Shown here piece by piece: positions 1 to 10,700 of a stretch of 61,675 nt of DNA. The stretch is from Rubrivivax sp. Lineage in GTDB: Bacteria > Pseudomonadota > Gammaproteobacteria > Burkholderiales > Burkholderiaceae_C. The notes beneath the pieces are model-generated. The model ran no database searches. It saw only the letters and a program-made list of their open reading frames with translations, and was not told where the DNA came from. The stretch spans positions 1-61,675 of the forward strand of contig JADMJD010000138.1 in NCBI GenBank assembly GCA_018780805.1, written 5' to 3'. Position 1 is the stretch's first letter. Each line of letters starts with the position of its first letter. The position numbers and the translations under genes were made by a program.

Positions 1-427
<427 letters not shown>

Positions 428-503
428 CTATTTCGACCGATCAGGCGCTCTAAGTATCGTAAGCAGGAGCGCTTTGTTTTTGAACTTCTCCGACTGCATC
501 TCC

Positions 504-803
504 ATGGCCTTGACCCCGCAAGACGTCAGCCGCATCGCCCATCTGGCCCGCCTGGAACTTCAGGACGCCGAGGCCGCCGCGATGCTGACGCAACTGAACG
601 GTTTTTTCTCCATCGTCGAGCAAATGAGCGCGGTTGACACCAGCGGCGTCGAGCCGCTGTACACCCCGCTGTCCGCCGTGCAGGCCGTGCATCTGCGCCT
701 GCGCGACGACGCCGTCACGGAGAGCAACCAGCGCGAACTGAATCAACGCAGCGCCCCGGCCGTCGAAGACGGTCTGTTCCTCGTGCCCAAGGTGATCGAA
801 TGA
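504..803 (+). CDS. gatC: Asp-tRNA(Asn)/Glu-tRNA(Gln) amidotransferase subunit C
   Basis: Small, 99-residue subunit that wraps around GatA and stabilises the GatCAB complex, which amidates misacylated Glu-tRNA(Gln) and Asp-tRNA(Asn). It starts [17 protein letters not shown], the standard GatC N-terminal helix, and keeps the central VDTSGVEP motif. The ATG at 504 gives the normal family length; an upstream extension of the frame to 348 has no family resemblance. The end overlaps the start of gatA by 4 bp (ATGA), so the two are translationally coupled. Confidence 0.95.
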   Translation: MALTPQDVSRIAHLARLELQDAEAAAMLTQLNGFFSIVEQMSAVDTSGVEPLYTPLSAVQAVHLRLRDDAVTESNQRELNQRSAPAVEDGLFLVPKVIE

Positions 804-2284
804 GCAAGCCGCTGCACCACCTGGGCGTGGCCGAGATCGGCCAGGCATTGGCCGCCAAAACGCTGTCCAGCGTCGAGATCACGCAACATCTGCTGACACA
901 ATTTTCCAGCCATGCCGGCCTCGGTACGCTGTTGGCCGGCAACCCTGAGCTCGCCTTGGCCCAGGCACGGGCCGCCGATGCGCGGCTGGCTGCCGGCGAG
1001 CGCGGCGCGCTCTTGGGCGTGCCTTTGGCGCACAAGGACATCTTCGTCACCCGGGACTTGCCGACCACGGCCGGCTCGAAGATGCTGACCGACTACAGGA
1101 GCCCCTTCGACGCCACCGTCGTGTCGCGCCTGGCCGCGGCCGGCACGGTGACCCTGGGCAAGCTGAACTGCGACGAGTTCGCGATGGGCTCGGCCAACGA
1201 GAACTCGGCCTATGGCCCGGTGCTCAACCCCTGGGACCGCACCCGCGTGCCGGGCGGCTCGTCGGGCGGTTCGGCCGCGGCGGTCGCCGCCCGCCTGCTG
1301 CCCGCCGCCACCGGCACCGACACCGGCGGCTCGATCCGCCAGCCGGCCAGCTTCACCGGCATCACCGGCATCAAGCCCACCTATGGCGTGTGCAGCCGCT
1401 ACGGCATGATCGCCTTCGCCTCCAGCCTGGACCAGGCCGGCCCGATGGCCCGCAGCGCCGAGGATTGCGCCCTGCTGCTGTCGGCGATGAGCGGGTTCGA
1501 CGCCCGCGACGCCACCAGCGCCCAGCGTCCGCCGCAGGACTTCCATGCGCAGATGCTGGCCCCGCGCGACGGCGCCAGTGCCACCAGGCCGCTGGCCGGC
1601 CTGCGCATCGGCCTGCCGAAGGAATTCTTTCCCGCCGGGCTGGCCGGCGATGTGGATGCGGCCGTGCGTCGCGCGCTGGCCGAGCTGGAAGCGCTGGGTG
1701 CCACCCTGGTCGACGTGAGCCTGCCGCGCACCGAGCTGTCGATCCCCGTCTACTACATCATCGCGCCGGCCGAGGCCAGCTCCAACCTGGGCCGCTTCGA
1801 CGGCGTGAAGTTCGGCCACCGCGCTGCGCAGTACGACGACCTGGTCGACATGTACAAGAAGACACGCGCCGAAGGGTTTGGCCCCGAGGTCAAACGCCGC
1901 ATCATGATCGGCACCTACGTGCTGAGCCACGGTTATTACGACGCGTATTACCTGCAGGCGCAGAAGCTGCGCCGCATGATCGCCGACGACTTCCAGGCCT
2001 GTTTCCGCGACTGCGACCTGATCGCCGGCCCGGTGGCGCCCACCGTGGCCTGGAAGCTGGGCGAACAAGGCGACGACCCGGTCAAGGCCTATCTGGCCGA
2101 CATCTTCACGCTGCCCGCCAGCCTGGCCGGCCTGCCCGGCATGAGCGTGCCGGCGGGTTTTGGCGAAGGCAACATGCCCGTGGGCCTGCAACTGATCGGC
2201 AACTACTTCCAGGAAGGTGCGCTGCTGCAGGCCGCACATGCCTTCCAGCAGGCCACCGACTTCCATCGGCGCAGCCCCACATGA
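800..2284 (+). CDS. gatA: Asp-tRNA(Asn)/Glu-tRNA(Gln) amidotransferase subunit A
   Basis: Amidase subunit (494 aa) that hydrolyses glutamine and sends ammonia to GatB. The amidase-signature triad is complete: Lys79 in AHKDIF, cis-Ser154 in the GGSSGGS run, and nucleophile Ser178 in [10 protein letters not shown], the same numbering as in studied GatA proteins. Length is normal. It overlaps gatC by 4 bp upstream and gatB by 4 bp downstream, which supports one operon making a 1:1:1 complex. Confidence 0.97.
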   Translation: MSKPLHHLGVAEIGQALAAKTLSSVEITQHLLTQFSSHAGLGTLLAGNPELALAQARAADARLAAGERGALLGVPLAHKDIFVTRDLPTTAGSKMLTDYRSPFDATVVSRLAAAGTVTLGKLNCDEFAMGSANENSAYGPVLNPWDRTRVPGGSSGGSAAAVAARLLPAATGTDTGGSIRQPASFTGITGIKPTYGVCSRYGMIAFASSLDQAGPMARSAEDCALLLSAMSGFDARDATSAQRPPQDFHAQMLAPRDGASATRPLAGLRIGLPKEFFPAGLAGDVDAAVRRALAELEALGATLVDVSLPRTELSIPVYYIIAPAEASSNLGRFDGVKFGHRAAQYDDLVDMYKKTRAEGFGPEVKRRIMIGTYVLSHGYYDAYYLQAQKLRRMIADDFQACFRDCDLIAGPVAPTVAWKLGEQGDDPVKAYLADIFTLPASLAGLPGMSVPAGFGEGNMPVGLQLIGNYFQEGALLQAAHAFQQATDFHRRSPT

Positions 2285-3759
2285 GCACCGCAAGCCCCCT
2301 GATCCGCGGTTACGAGGTCGTCATCGGCTTCGAGACCCACACCCAGCTCAGCACCGCGAGCAAGATCTTCAGCGGCGCCGCCACCGCGTTCGGTGCCGAG
2401 CCCAACACCCAGGCCTGCGCGGTGGACCTGGCGCTGCCCGGCACGCTGCCAGTGATGAACCGCGGCGCGGTGGAGCGCGCCATCCGCCTGGGCCTGGCGC
2501 TGGGCTCGCGCATCGCCGAGCAGTCCATCTTCGCGCGCAAGAACTACTTCTACCCAGACCTGCCCAAGGGCTACCAGATCAGCCAGTACGAGATCCCGGT
2601 GGTGCAGGGCGGCAGCGTGTCCTTCCTGCTCGACGGCCAGCCGCGCAGCGTGCGCCTGGTGCGTGCGCACCTGGAAGAGGACGCGGGCAAGAGCCTGCAC
2701 GAGGGGATGGGCTCGCACGGCGTGCTCGGCCATGGCCAGAGCGGCATCGACCTCAACCGTGCCGGCACGCCGCTGCTGGAAATCGTCACCGAGCCCGACA
2801 TGCGCAGCAGCGCCGAGGCGGTGGAATATGCCAAGGCGCTGCACCGCCTGGTGGTGTGGCTGGGCATCTGCGACGGCAACATGCAGGAAGGCAGCTTCCG
2901 CTGCGACGCCAACGTCTCGGTGCGCAAACCCGGCGGCCCGCTGGGCACCCGGCGCGAGATCAAGAACCTGAACAGCTTCCGCTTCCTGCAGCAGGCCATC
3001 GACTTCGAGGTGCAGTGGCAGATCGACCGGCTGGAAGACGGCCTGAAGATCGATCAGGCCACGGTGCTGTTCGACCCCGACACCGGCGAAACACGTGCGA
3101 TGCGCAGCAAGGAAGACGCGCAGGACTACCGCTACTTTCCCGACCCCGACCTGCCGCCGCTGGTGATCGCGCCGGAATGGGTGGAACGTGTGCGCGGCGA
3201 GTTGCCCGAGCTGCCGGCCGCGATGGCCGGCCGTTTCGAGCGCGACGACGGCCTGCCGGCGAGTGATGCCGCGCTGATGACGCAGAGCCTGGCTTTTGCG
3301 CAGTACTACGAAACCGCGCGGGACGCGGGCGCCCCGGCCAAGGCGGTGGCGAACTGGTTGATGGGCGAGGTGGCCAAGCGCCTGAACGCCGCCGGTGCCG
3401 GCATCGAGGCCTGCCCGGTGCCGCCGGCCCGGCTGGCGCTGCTGCTGCTGCGCATCCAGGATGGCACCATCTCCAACAACGCCGCGCGCCAGGTGTTCGA
3501 GGTGCTGTGGTCGGGCGAGGCCGACGATGTCGACGCCGTCATAGCCGCCCGTGGCCTGAAGCAGATGAACGACAGCGGTGCGCTGGAGGCCATCGTGGCG
3601 CAGGTGGTCGCGGCCAACGCCAAGTCGGTGGAAGAGTTCCGCGCTGGCAAGGACAAGGCCTTCAACGCGCTGGTCGGCCAGGTGATGAAAGCCTCGCAAG
3701 GCAAGGCCAACCCGGCCCAGGCCGGCGAGATCCTGCGCAAGCTGCTGGCTTTGCCCTGA
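2281..3759 (+). CDS. gatB: Asp-tRNA(Asn)/Glu-tRNA(Gln) amidotransferase subunit B
   Basis: Kinase/transamidase subunit (492 aa) that activates the misacylated tRNA with ATP and transfers the amide. The start [18 protein letters not shown] and the signature [19 protein letters not shown] are clear. The C-terminal YqeY-like tail domain with [13 protein letters not shown] is intact. The ATG at 2281 overlaps the gatA stop (ATGA); the open frame extends far upstream only because it runs through gatA. The gene ends 4 bp before a convergent gene, with no terminator visible. Confidence 0.97.
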   Translation: MSTASPLIRGYEVVIGFETHTQLSTASKIFSGAATAFGAEPNTQACAVDLALPGTLPVMNRGAVERAIRLGLALGSRIAEQSIFARKNYFYPDLPKGYQISQYEIPVVQGGSVSFLLDGQPRSVRLVRAHLEEDAGKSLHEGMGSHGVLGHGQSGIDLNRAGTPLLEIVTEPDMRSSAEAVEYAKALHRLVVWLGICDGNMQEGSFRCDANVSVRKPGGPLGTRREIKNLNSFRFLQQAIDFEVQWQIDRLEDGLKIDQATVLFDPDTGETRAMRSKEDAQDYRYFPDPDLPPLVIAPEWVERVRGELPELPAAMAGRFERDDGLPASDAALMTQSLAFAQYYETARDAGAPAKAVANWLMGEVAKRLNAAGAGIEACPVPPARLALLLLRIQDGTISNNAARQVFEVLWSGEADDVDAVIAARGLKQMNDSGALEAIVAQVVAANAKSVEEFRAGKDKAFNALVGQVMKASQGKANPAQAGEILRKLLALP

Positions 3760-3763
3760 TCGT

Positions 3764-4471
3764 TCAGCGGGCCGGCCGGCTGGCAGCCGCTGGCGCCGGG
3801 GCCGGCGACACCAGCGAGCCCGGCGCGGCCCCAGCCCACAGGCGCTTCAGGTGCGCCAGTTCGGCGTCGTACAGCTTGTTGATGCGCACCAGCTCGGCCT
3901 CCTGGGTCTGCATGGCCGAACGTTGGGCGGCAAATGACGCGTCGTTGGCGTCGAGCTGGCCTTTCAGCGCGGCCGGCATGGGCTTGCCGGCGTAGAACTC
4001 GGCTTCGTCCAGCAGCGGTTTGCGGTCCAGCCCCAGCGCCTCCAGCCGCAACGAAGAGGCGCGGATCGCCAACTTCACGGTGTCCAGCGCCGCCACCCGG
4101 GCCTTGTCGTGCGCCGCCTGGTCAGGGAAACGCGCCACCAGGTTGCGGTCGCGGCGCACGGCGTCGGCCTGTGCGGCGCGGGCTTCGGCGGCCTTGCGGT
4201 CCCGTGCTTCCTGCTCGGCCCGTTCTTCCAGCGTGAGCGTCGGCGGTTTGACGGTCTTCAGCGAGCCGTCGCGGTTGAGCACGCGCTGCTCCTTGTGCGT
4301 GCAGGCCGGGATCGGGCGGTCGGACGTGAGCCGGCGGCCCTGGTCGTCGATGCAGGTGTAGATGCCGGCGGCCGATGCCGCAGGCTTGGTCTGCGCCGCC
4401 GCCCAGGGGCAGGCCGTGGCCAGGGCCAGCAGGCCGAGGGCGGTGCACAGGGTGGGCGGCGTCAGCGTCAT
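3764..4471 (-). CDS. DUF4124 domain-containing exported protein
   Basis: Protein of 235 aa with a signal peptide (hydrophobic residues about 8-24, probable cut after AAAQ). A short DUF4124-like segment follows, IYTCIDDQGRRLTSDRPIPAC, shortened here, with two cysteines likely to form a disulfide. The rest (about residues 75-220) is Ala/Arg/Glu-rich and probably coiled coil, ending in an Ala-Pro tail. The family is common in beta-proteobacteria and probably periplasmic; its function is unknown. The ATG at 4471 gives a good signal peptide. It is convergent with gatB and lies 9 bp downstream of pyrE on the same strand. Confidence 0.8.
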   Translation of the reverse strand: MTLTPPTLCTALGLLALATACPWAAAQTKPAASAAGIYTCIDDQGRRLTSDRPIPACTHKEQRVLNRDGSLKTVKPPTLTLEERAEQEARDRKAAEARAAQADAVRRDRNLVARFPDQAAHDKARVAALDTVKLAIRASSLRLEALGLDRKPLLDEAEFYAGKPMPAALKGQLDANDASFAAQRSAMQTQEAELVRINKLYDAELAHLKRLWAGAAPGSLVSPAPAPAAASRPAR

Positions 4472-4480
4472 CGTGGGGCG

Positions 4481-5158
4481 TCAGGTTCCGTAACGGGCGC
4501 GGTAGGCCTGCACCGGCCCGATGGCTGCATGCAGGGCCGGGTCTTGCCCGGATTGCAGATAGTGGAGCAGGTCGTCCAGGGTCGCAATCGCCGCAACCTC
4601 CAGTTTCAGCTGCTCTCGCACATATTGCACAGCCGACCACGGAACATCGACGCCGTTGTCGGTGGCCTTCTCCTGGCGGTCCAGTGCGATGGTCACGCCG
4701 CAGGGCGTGGCACCCGCCGCCTGGATCATCGCGACGGATTCGCGCACCGAGGTGCCGGCAGAAATCACGTCGTCAATGATGAGAACGCGGCCGGCCACCT
4801 TGGCGCCGACCAGGGTGCCGCCTTCGCCATGGTCCTTGGCCTCCTTGCGGTTGTAGGCGAAGGGCACGTTGTGGCCCAGACGGGCGAGCTCGATGGCCAC
4901 CGCTGCCGCCAGCGTGATGCCCTTGTAGGCCGGGCCGAAGAGCATGTCGAATTGCAGGCCCGAGTCCACCAGGCGACGTGCATAGAATGAAGCCAGACGG
5001 CCCAGCTTGGCGCCGTCGTCGAACAGACCGGCGTTGAAGAAGTAGGGCGACAGCCGCCCCGCCTTGGTCTTGAATTCACCAAACCGCAACACCCCCGCCT
5101 CGACGGCGAACCGCACAAATTCCTGCGCCAGGGGATCGCTGTTGCTCTGAGTGCTCAT
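4481..5158 (-). CDS. pyrE: Orotate phosphoribosyltransferase
   Basis: Cytoplasmic enzyme (225 aa) joining orotate to PRPP to make OMP in de novo pyrimidine synthesis; the next enzyme, pyrF, is also in this window. The PRPP loop VLIIDDVISAGTS and the FGPAYKGI segment are present. ATG at 5158 (MSTQSNSDPLAQEFV) gives the normal length. A longer frame to 5329 would read back through exonuclease III and is rejected. Its start is only 10 bp from the divergent exonuclease start, so its promoter must lie inside that gene. Confidence 0.96.
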   Translation of the reverse strand: MSTQSNSDPLAQEFVRFAVEAGVLRFGEFKTKAGRLSPYFFNAGLFDDGAKLGRLASFYARRLVDSGLQFDMLFGPAYKGITLAAAVAIELARLGHNVPFAYNRKEAKDHGEGGTLVGAKVAGRVLIIDDVISAGTSVRESVAMIQAAGATPCGVTIALDRQEKATDNGVDVPWSAVQYVREQLKLEVAAIATLDDLLHYLQSGQDPALHAAIGPVQAYRARYGT

Positions 5159-5168
5159 GGAGGCCCGC

Positions 5169-5954
5169 TTGTTTAGACTGGTCACGCTCAACCTGAACGG
5201 TATACGTTCGGCGGCCGACAAGGGTTTTCTCGAGTGGGCGGCGCAAACGGGCGCCGATTGTATGGGCGTGCAGGAGGTCAAGGCCCAGGCCGACACCATC
5301 ACCGGGCGCTTCGAGCAGGTGGCCGGCATGAACGGCCACTTCCAGTACGCCGAGAAAAAAGGCTACTCCGGTGTCGGCCTGTACACGCGCAAGGCGCCCA
5401 GCGAGGTGTTGATCGGCTTCGACGGTGGCGAGTTCGACGCCGAGGGCCGCTACGTTGAAACCCGCTACGACACCGCCAAACGCAAGTTCAGCGTCATCAG
5501 CTGCTACTTCCCCAGCGGTTCCAGCGGCGAAGAGCGCCAGGCCGCCAAGTTCCGCTTCCTGGACCGCATCTACCCGCACCTGATGCAGCTGAAGGCCAAG
5601 CGCGAGTTCATCCTGGTCGGCGACATCAACATCGCGCACCAGGCCATCGACCTGAAGAACTGGCGCAGCAACCAGAAGAACAGCGGTTTCCTGCCCGAAG
5701 AACGGGCCTGGCTGACCAAGCTGCTGACCGAGGGCGGCCTGGTCGACGTGTTCCGCACGCTGAACCCCCAGGCCGAGCAGTACACGTGGTGGAGCAACCG
5801 CGGCCAGGCCTGGGCCAACAACGTGGGGTGGCGGCTGGACTACCACCTGGCCACCCCCGCGATCGCGGCCACCGCACGGCGCGAAGCGATCTTCCTGGAC
5901 CAGCGCTTCAGCGACCATGCGCCGCTGACCATCGATTACGACTTCACGCTCTGA
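5169..5954 (+). CDS. xth: Exodeoxyribonuclease III (AP endonuclease)
   Basis: Base-excision repair nuclease (261 aa) of the exonuclease/endonuclease/phosphatase fold. Visible motifs are NLNGIRSA at the N-terminus, QEVKAQ with the metal-binding Glu, GDINIAH, WRLDYHL and the catalytic SDHAPL near the end. I prefer the TTG at 5169 (reading MFRLVTLNLNG). GGAGG at 5159-5163 lies 5 bp upstream and relatives begin this way; the in-frame ATG at 5157 would add four residues and has no ribosome site. It is divergent from pyrE with 10 bp between start codons. Confidence 0.93.
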   Translation: MFRLVTLNLNGIRSAADKGFLEWAAQTGADCMGVQEVKAQADTITGRFEQVAGMNGHFQYAEKKGYSGVGLYTRKAPSEVLIGFDGGEFDAEGRYVETRYDTAKRKFSVISCYFPSGSSGEERQAAKFRFLDRIYPHLMQLKAKREFILVGDINIAHQAIDLKNWRSNQKNSGFLPEERAWLTKLLTEGGLVDVFRTLNPQAEQYTWWSNRGQAWANNVGWRLDYHLATPAIAATARREAIFLDQRFSDHAPLTIDYDFTL

Positions 5955-5958
5955 ATCC

Positions 5959-5990
5959 GGGTCGGCCGCATTCCCGGCCGGCCCCGTTTG
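5959..5990 (+). terminator. Probable terminator after exonuclease III
   Basis: Directly after the xth stop, GGGTCGGCCG (5959-5968) pairs with CGGCCGGCCC (5975-5984) over 10 bp (one G-U) around a 6-base loop. It is followed by CGTTTG. The stem is strong but the T run is only three bases, so termination may be partial. Confidence 0.55.
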
Positions 5991-6003
5991 CGCCATCATC
6001 GGT

Positions 6004-6019
6004 TTGTTACAAATAACAA
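6004..6019. promoter_or_regulatory. AT-rich inverted repeat, possible operator
   Basis: TTGTTA (6004-6009), a 4-base spacer, then TAACAA (6014-6019): a perfect 6-4-6 palindrome. It stands out in very GC-rich DNA and lies about 60 bp upstream of the likely start of the PAS-GGDEF gene. The position suits a repressor or activator site; no regulator is identified. Confidence 0.35.
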
Positions 6020-6077
6020 CAGATCACCGCATCGACGGCGGGACGACCGCTGGCGACACGGTGACAACGCCATCACC

Positions 6078-7340
6078 GTGCCTGCCGCCACCCCCCTGCC
6101 GAACGCCGAGACGCTGTTTGACCAGCTCGCCGACGCCGTCTACCTGATCGACCCGGAAACCTCCGCCATCGTCTGGGCCAACCGCCCCGCCTGGGCCAGC
6201 CTGGGCCTGAGCCGCGAGGACGTGCTCGACCACAGCGTGCTCAGCCTGCAGAAGGACGTGCACGGCCTGCCGCAGTGGTCGCAGATCGCTGAAGCCATCC
6301 GAAGCAGCGACTGTTTCCGCTTCCTGGGCCGGCACCGGCACCAGGCCGGCCATGAGGTGGAGGTGGAGGTCAACACCACGCACTTCACGCTGGACGGGCG
6401 GGCCTACTTCCTCTCGGTGGCACGCGACATCACCAACCGCGTGGCCGACCAGGGCAGCGCCCACAGCCGCGAAAAACAGCTCTGGTTTGCGCTCAACGAG
6501 GCGGTCGACGGCCTGTGGGATTGGGATGTGCCGGGCGGCCACCTGTTCTTCAGCCCCCAGCTCAAACGCATGCTGGGGTACGGCCCCGAGGAGATGTTGC
6601 CGCGGCTGGACACCTGGACGCAGAACGTGCACGCCGACGATGCGGCGCGGGTGATGGCGGCGCTGGAGGAGCACATGCAGGGCAAGCGCATGCGCTACGA
6701 GGCCGAGTACCGGCTGCGCAACCGCAACGGGCACTACCTCTGGGTACACGACCGCGGGCGTGTCTGCGAATCCGACGCCCAGGGCCGGCCCACACGCCTG
6801 GTGGGCATGGTGCAGGACATCAGCGAGCGCAAGCAGCTGGAGCTGCGGCTGCAGTCGCTGGCGGCGCAGGACATGCTCACCGGCCTGGCCAGCCGCCTGG
6901 AGGGCAGCCATGTCCTGCAGGCCCAGGCCGCGGCCTGTCAGCGGCTGGGCGTGCCGCTGGGCCTGGCCTTCATCGACATCGACCACTTCAAGGCCGTGAA
7001 CGACGAACACGGCCACCTGGCCGGCGACGAGGTGCTGAAGGCGGTGGCGCAGCGTGTGCAGGCCGGCGTGCGCGGCTCGGACATGCTGTGCCGCTGGGGT
7101 GGCGAGGAGTTTTTGCTCGTGGCCCCACAGACCGATGCGGCCCAGCTGGCGGTGCTGGCCGAGAAGCTGCGGCTGTCGGTGCGGGACGCGATGTGCACGC
7201 ACCAGCCACCGGTGACGATCAGCGTCGGTGTGGCGTCGGCCGAGGGCCCGCAGATCGACCTGACCGCGCTGATGGCGCGGGCCGATGCGGCGCTCTACCG
7301 CGCCAAGCAGGGTGGGCGCAACCGCGTCGAGCGCGGCTGA
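6078..7340 (+). CDS. PAS-domain diguanylate cyclase
   Basis: Predicted cytoplasmic enzyme making c-di-GMP from two GTP. From the GTG start it has 420 residues: an N-terminal PAS domain (about 10-120), a second PAS with PAC motif (about 130-265, ending VGMVQDISERKQLE) and a GGDEF domain (about 270-420). The active site reads GGEEF (residues 341-345). The product-inhibition I-site RGSD sits five residues before it, so the cyclase looks active and feedback-inhibited. No membrane segment is seen. The frame stays open to a TTG at 5988, but that would run through the AT-rich inverted repeat, so GTG 6078 is preferred; the start is not certain. Confidence 0.87.
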   Translation: MPAATPLPNAETLFDQLADAVYLIDPETSAIVWANRPAWASLGLSREDVLDHSVLSLQKDVHGLPQWSQIAEAIRSSDCFRFLGRHRHQAGHEVEVEVNTTHFTLDGRAYFLSVARDITNRVADQGSAHSREKQLWFALNEAVDGLWDWDVPGGHLFFSPQLKRMLGYGPEEMLPRLDTWTQNVHADDAARVMAALEEHMQGKRMRYEAEYRLRNRNGHYLWVHDRGRVCESDAQGRPTRLVGMVQDISERKQLELRLQSLAAQDMLTGLASRLEGSHVLQAQAAACQRLGVPLGLAFIDIDHFKAVNDEHGHLAGDEVLKAVAQRVQAGVRGSDMLCRWGGEEFLLVAPQTDAAQLAVLAEKLRLSVRDAMCTHQPPVTISVGVASAEGPQIDLTALMARADAALYRAKQGGRNRVERG

Positions 7341-7356
7341 ACCCGCACCGGTCGCT

Positions 7357-7596
7357 TCAGGCGGCCACGGCGCGCATCGAGCGCACCAGCTCTCGGCCCT
7401 TGCGCAGCGCAAAGCTCATCGCGTCGTCGGCGCTGGCCCAGCGGTGGCCGCAGGACAGGCGGTCGTCGCTGAAGGTGTCGCGGCCGGCAGCTGGGTCGCG
7501 CACCACCAGGGCGGCGGTGTAGCCGTCGCCGATGGGCGACTCCAGCGCGCCGACATAGATGCGGTACGTGCCTTCGGTGATTTCCTGAAAGTGCAT
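7357..7596 (-). CDS. Small hypothetical protein
   Basis: Seventy-nine residues starting MHFQEITEGTYRIYVGALES, with no signal peptide or membrane segment. The ATG at 7596 is preceded by GAGGAG at good spacing, and the long upstream part of the frame is not supported. It contains a Cys-Gly-His-Arg-Trp segment near the middle and a basic C-terminal helix (ALRKGRELVRSM). I do not recognise a family. It is convergent with the diguanylate cyclase and divergent from the tricorn gene. Confidence 0.6.
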   Translation of the reverse strand: MHFQEITEGTYRIYVGALESPIGDGYTAALVVRDPAAGRDTFSDDRLSCGHRWASADDAMSFALRKGRELVRSMRAVAA

Positions 7597-7655
7597 CCTG
7601 GTCTCCTCGGACAGGCCCTGGGCCCCAACGTTCGCGCATGGTGCGCGCGCGTGGG

Positions 7656-7705
7656 TGCGGTGGCTATCCACCGCAGGGGGGCACTCGTTGGGGGGATGCC
7701 CCCGT
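7656..7705. other. Two adjacent hairpins upstream of the tricorn-type gene
   Basis: TGCGGTGG (7656-7663), loop CTAT, CCACCGCA (7668-7675) forms a perfect 8-bp stem. Next to it a run of G's with CA pairs with TGCCCCC about 15 bases on. They lie in the 190 bp divergent gap, 80-130 bp before the tricorn start, and could be leader structure or a dispersed repeat. No -10/-35 pair was convincing here. Confidence 0.35.
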
Positions 7706-7786
7706 GGTGCCGCCGCCCCGCGGGCGCGTAAGCTGGCCGCCTGCCGCCTCCGCCCCACCCAGGCCCCGCACAAGGAAGCCCACCGC

Positions 7787-10700
7787 ATGATGCCCGCCTA
7801 CCTGCGCATGCCCACCCTCCGTGGCGAACAACTGGTCTTCGTTTGCGACGACGACCTCTGGGGCGTGCACGCCGACGGTGGTGTTGCCCGCCGCCTCAGC
7901 AACGGCCTGGGCGAACCCGGCTGGCCTGCACTGTCACCCGACGGCCAGTGGCTGGCCTACACCGGCCGCGACGCCCACCACACCGAGGTCTGGCTGATGC
8001 CCGCGGTCGGCGGGCCCACACAGCGCCTGACCTGGCTGGGTGCCGACACGCAGGTGCGCGGCTGGACGGCCGATGGCCGCATCCTCTTCATCAGCAACCA
8101 GGGCCAGCCCTTCATCCGCAACCACCAGGCCTACACGCTGGCGCCCGAGGGCGGTGGCCCCGAGCCCCTGGTGCTGGGCCAGGTCAACCACCTGGCCTTC
8201 GGCCCGAACGGCGCGCGGGTGATCGGCCGCAACACCGCAGACCCGGCGCGCTGGAAGCGCTACCGCGGTGGCACCGCCGGCCACCTGTGGGTGGACGCCG
8301 CCGGCCAGGGCGAGTTCCAGCGCCTGCGCGGGCCCGACGGCAACCTCACCTGCCCGATGTGGCTGGGCGATCGGCTGTGGTTCCTGTCGGACCACGAAGG
8401 GGTGGGCAACCTGTATTCCTGCCACCCCGACGGCAGCGGCCTGCAGCGCCACACCGACCACGCCGAACACTACGCCCGCCACGCCAGCACCGACGGCCAG
8501 CGCATCGTCTACCAATGTGCTGCCGCGCTGTGGGTCTTCGACCCCGCGAGCGACACCACACGCCGCCTGCCCATCGACGTACCGGCGGCCCGCACGCAGA
8601 CCAGCCGCCGCAGCATCGCCGCCGCCGAGCACCTGGGCGGTTTTGCCGTGCACCCGCAGGGCCACAGCGTGGCGCTGGATGTGCGGGGCAAGCTGGTCAC
8701 GCTGCCGTTGTGGGACGGTGCCGTGCGCCAGCTCGGCCCGGCCGACGGCGTGCGCCACCGCCTGGGCCAGTGGCTGGCCGATGGGCGCACGCTGGTGGCT
8801 GTCTCCGATGCCGATGGCGAAGAGCGTGTGGAGCTGCACCGCAACGGCCAAGTGCACGCCTTGCCCTGGACACCCGAGCAACTGGGCCGTGTGGTGGCGC
8901 TGTCTGCCGCGCCGCGGGGCGACCGGGTGGCCATCGCCACCCACCGCAACCAGCTGTGGCTGGGCGACACCGCCAGCGGCGAGCTCACGCTGGCCGACAC
9001 GCGTGACGCCGGCCGCATCGACGACCTGGCCTGGTCACCCTGCGGCGGGTGGCTGGCCTACGCGGCCTGGACCGACGCCCGCCACCGCGCCATCCAGCTG
9101 CTGGAGATCAGCACCGGCGGCATCACCGCGGTCACGCAGCCCGAGTTTCACGACTGGGCACCGGCCTTCGACCCCGACGGCAAGTACCTGTACTTCCTGT
9201 CCAACCGCACCTTCGACCCGGTGTACGACAGCCTGCAGTTCGCGCTCAGTTTTCCGCGTGGCGCGCGGCCTTACCTGGTGGCGCTGCAGGCCGACGCCGC
9301 ACCACCCTTCGAGCCTGCACCACGCGGCCTGAAAGACGCCAAGGCCGATGCCCCAGCCGGCGACAAGGCGCCCGCCCCCAGCGGCCTGACCCGCATCGAC
9401 CTGCCCGGCCTGGCCCAGCGTGTGGCGCCCTTCCCGGTGCCCGAGGGCCGCTTCGGCGCGATCGCCGGAGCGGCCGGTGGCCAGGTGATCTGGACCCGGC
9501 TGCCGATCCCGGGTGCCCATGGTCGTGGCGGCCACACCGAGGGCCCGGGTGTGCTGGAGCGCTTTGACTTCGCCACCGGCCAGGCCGAAAGTGGCATCGC
9601 GCCCGCTGACGAGTTCAGGCTCGCCGCCGACCACCACACCGTGCTGCTGCGCGTCGGGCCCCGGCTGCGCGCCATCGCCGCCGACCGCAAGGCCGACGAC
9701 AAGGCTGGTGGCGACAAACCCGGGCGCGAAAGCGGCTGGCTGGACCTGGGCCGCGTGCGGCTGCAGCACGAACCACGTGCCGAATGGCGGCAGATGCTGC
9801 GCGAGGTCTGGCGCCTGCAGCGCGATCAGTTCTGGGTGGCCGACATGTCGGGCATCGATTGGGCGGTGGTCTGGGCGCGGTATGCGCCGCTGCTGGACCA
9901 CGTGGCCACCCGTGCCGAACTGTCGGACCTGGTGTGGGAGCTGCAGGGTGAGCTCGGCACCTCCCACGCCTACGAGTCTGGCGGCGACCACCGCAAACCC
10001 CCCGCCGTGGCGCTGGGCCAGCTGGCGGCCGATCTGCGCTGGGACGGGCAGGGCTGGGCCCTCACCCATGTGGTGGCCGGTGACCCCTGGGATCCGGCGG
10101 CCGAGTCGCCGTTGCGTGCCATCGGCGTGGCGGCGCAGCCGGGTGAACACATCGTCGCCGTCGGTGGCCAGCCGGTGGATGCCAGCCACCCGCCGCAGGC
10201 CCTGCTGCTCAACCAGGCCGGCACGACGGTGGCGCTGAGCCTCGCGGGTGCCAATGGCACACGCGAGGTGCTGGTGCGCCCGCTGGCCGACGAGACCCCG
10301 GCGCGCTACCGCGAATGGGTCGAACACAACCGTGCCTGGGTGCATGCCCAGACCGGCAGCCGCGTGGGTTACCTGCACGTGCCCGACATGATGTCGGCCG
10401 GTTTTGCCGAGTTCCACCGCTACTTCCGCACCGAATGCGACCGTGACGGTCTGGTGGTGGACCTGCGCTACAACCGCGGCGGCCATGTGTCGGAGCTGCT
10501 GCTGGAAAAACTCGCACGCAAGCGCATCGGCTACAACCTCGCGCGCTGGCAGCGGCCGGCGCCCTACCCGGACGAATCACGTGCCGGCCCGGTGGTGGCG
10601 CTGACGAACGAACACGCCGGCTCCGACGGCGACATCTTCAGCCACAGCTTCAAGCTCATGAAGCTCGGCACGCTGGTGGGCACCCGCACCTGGGGCGGGG

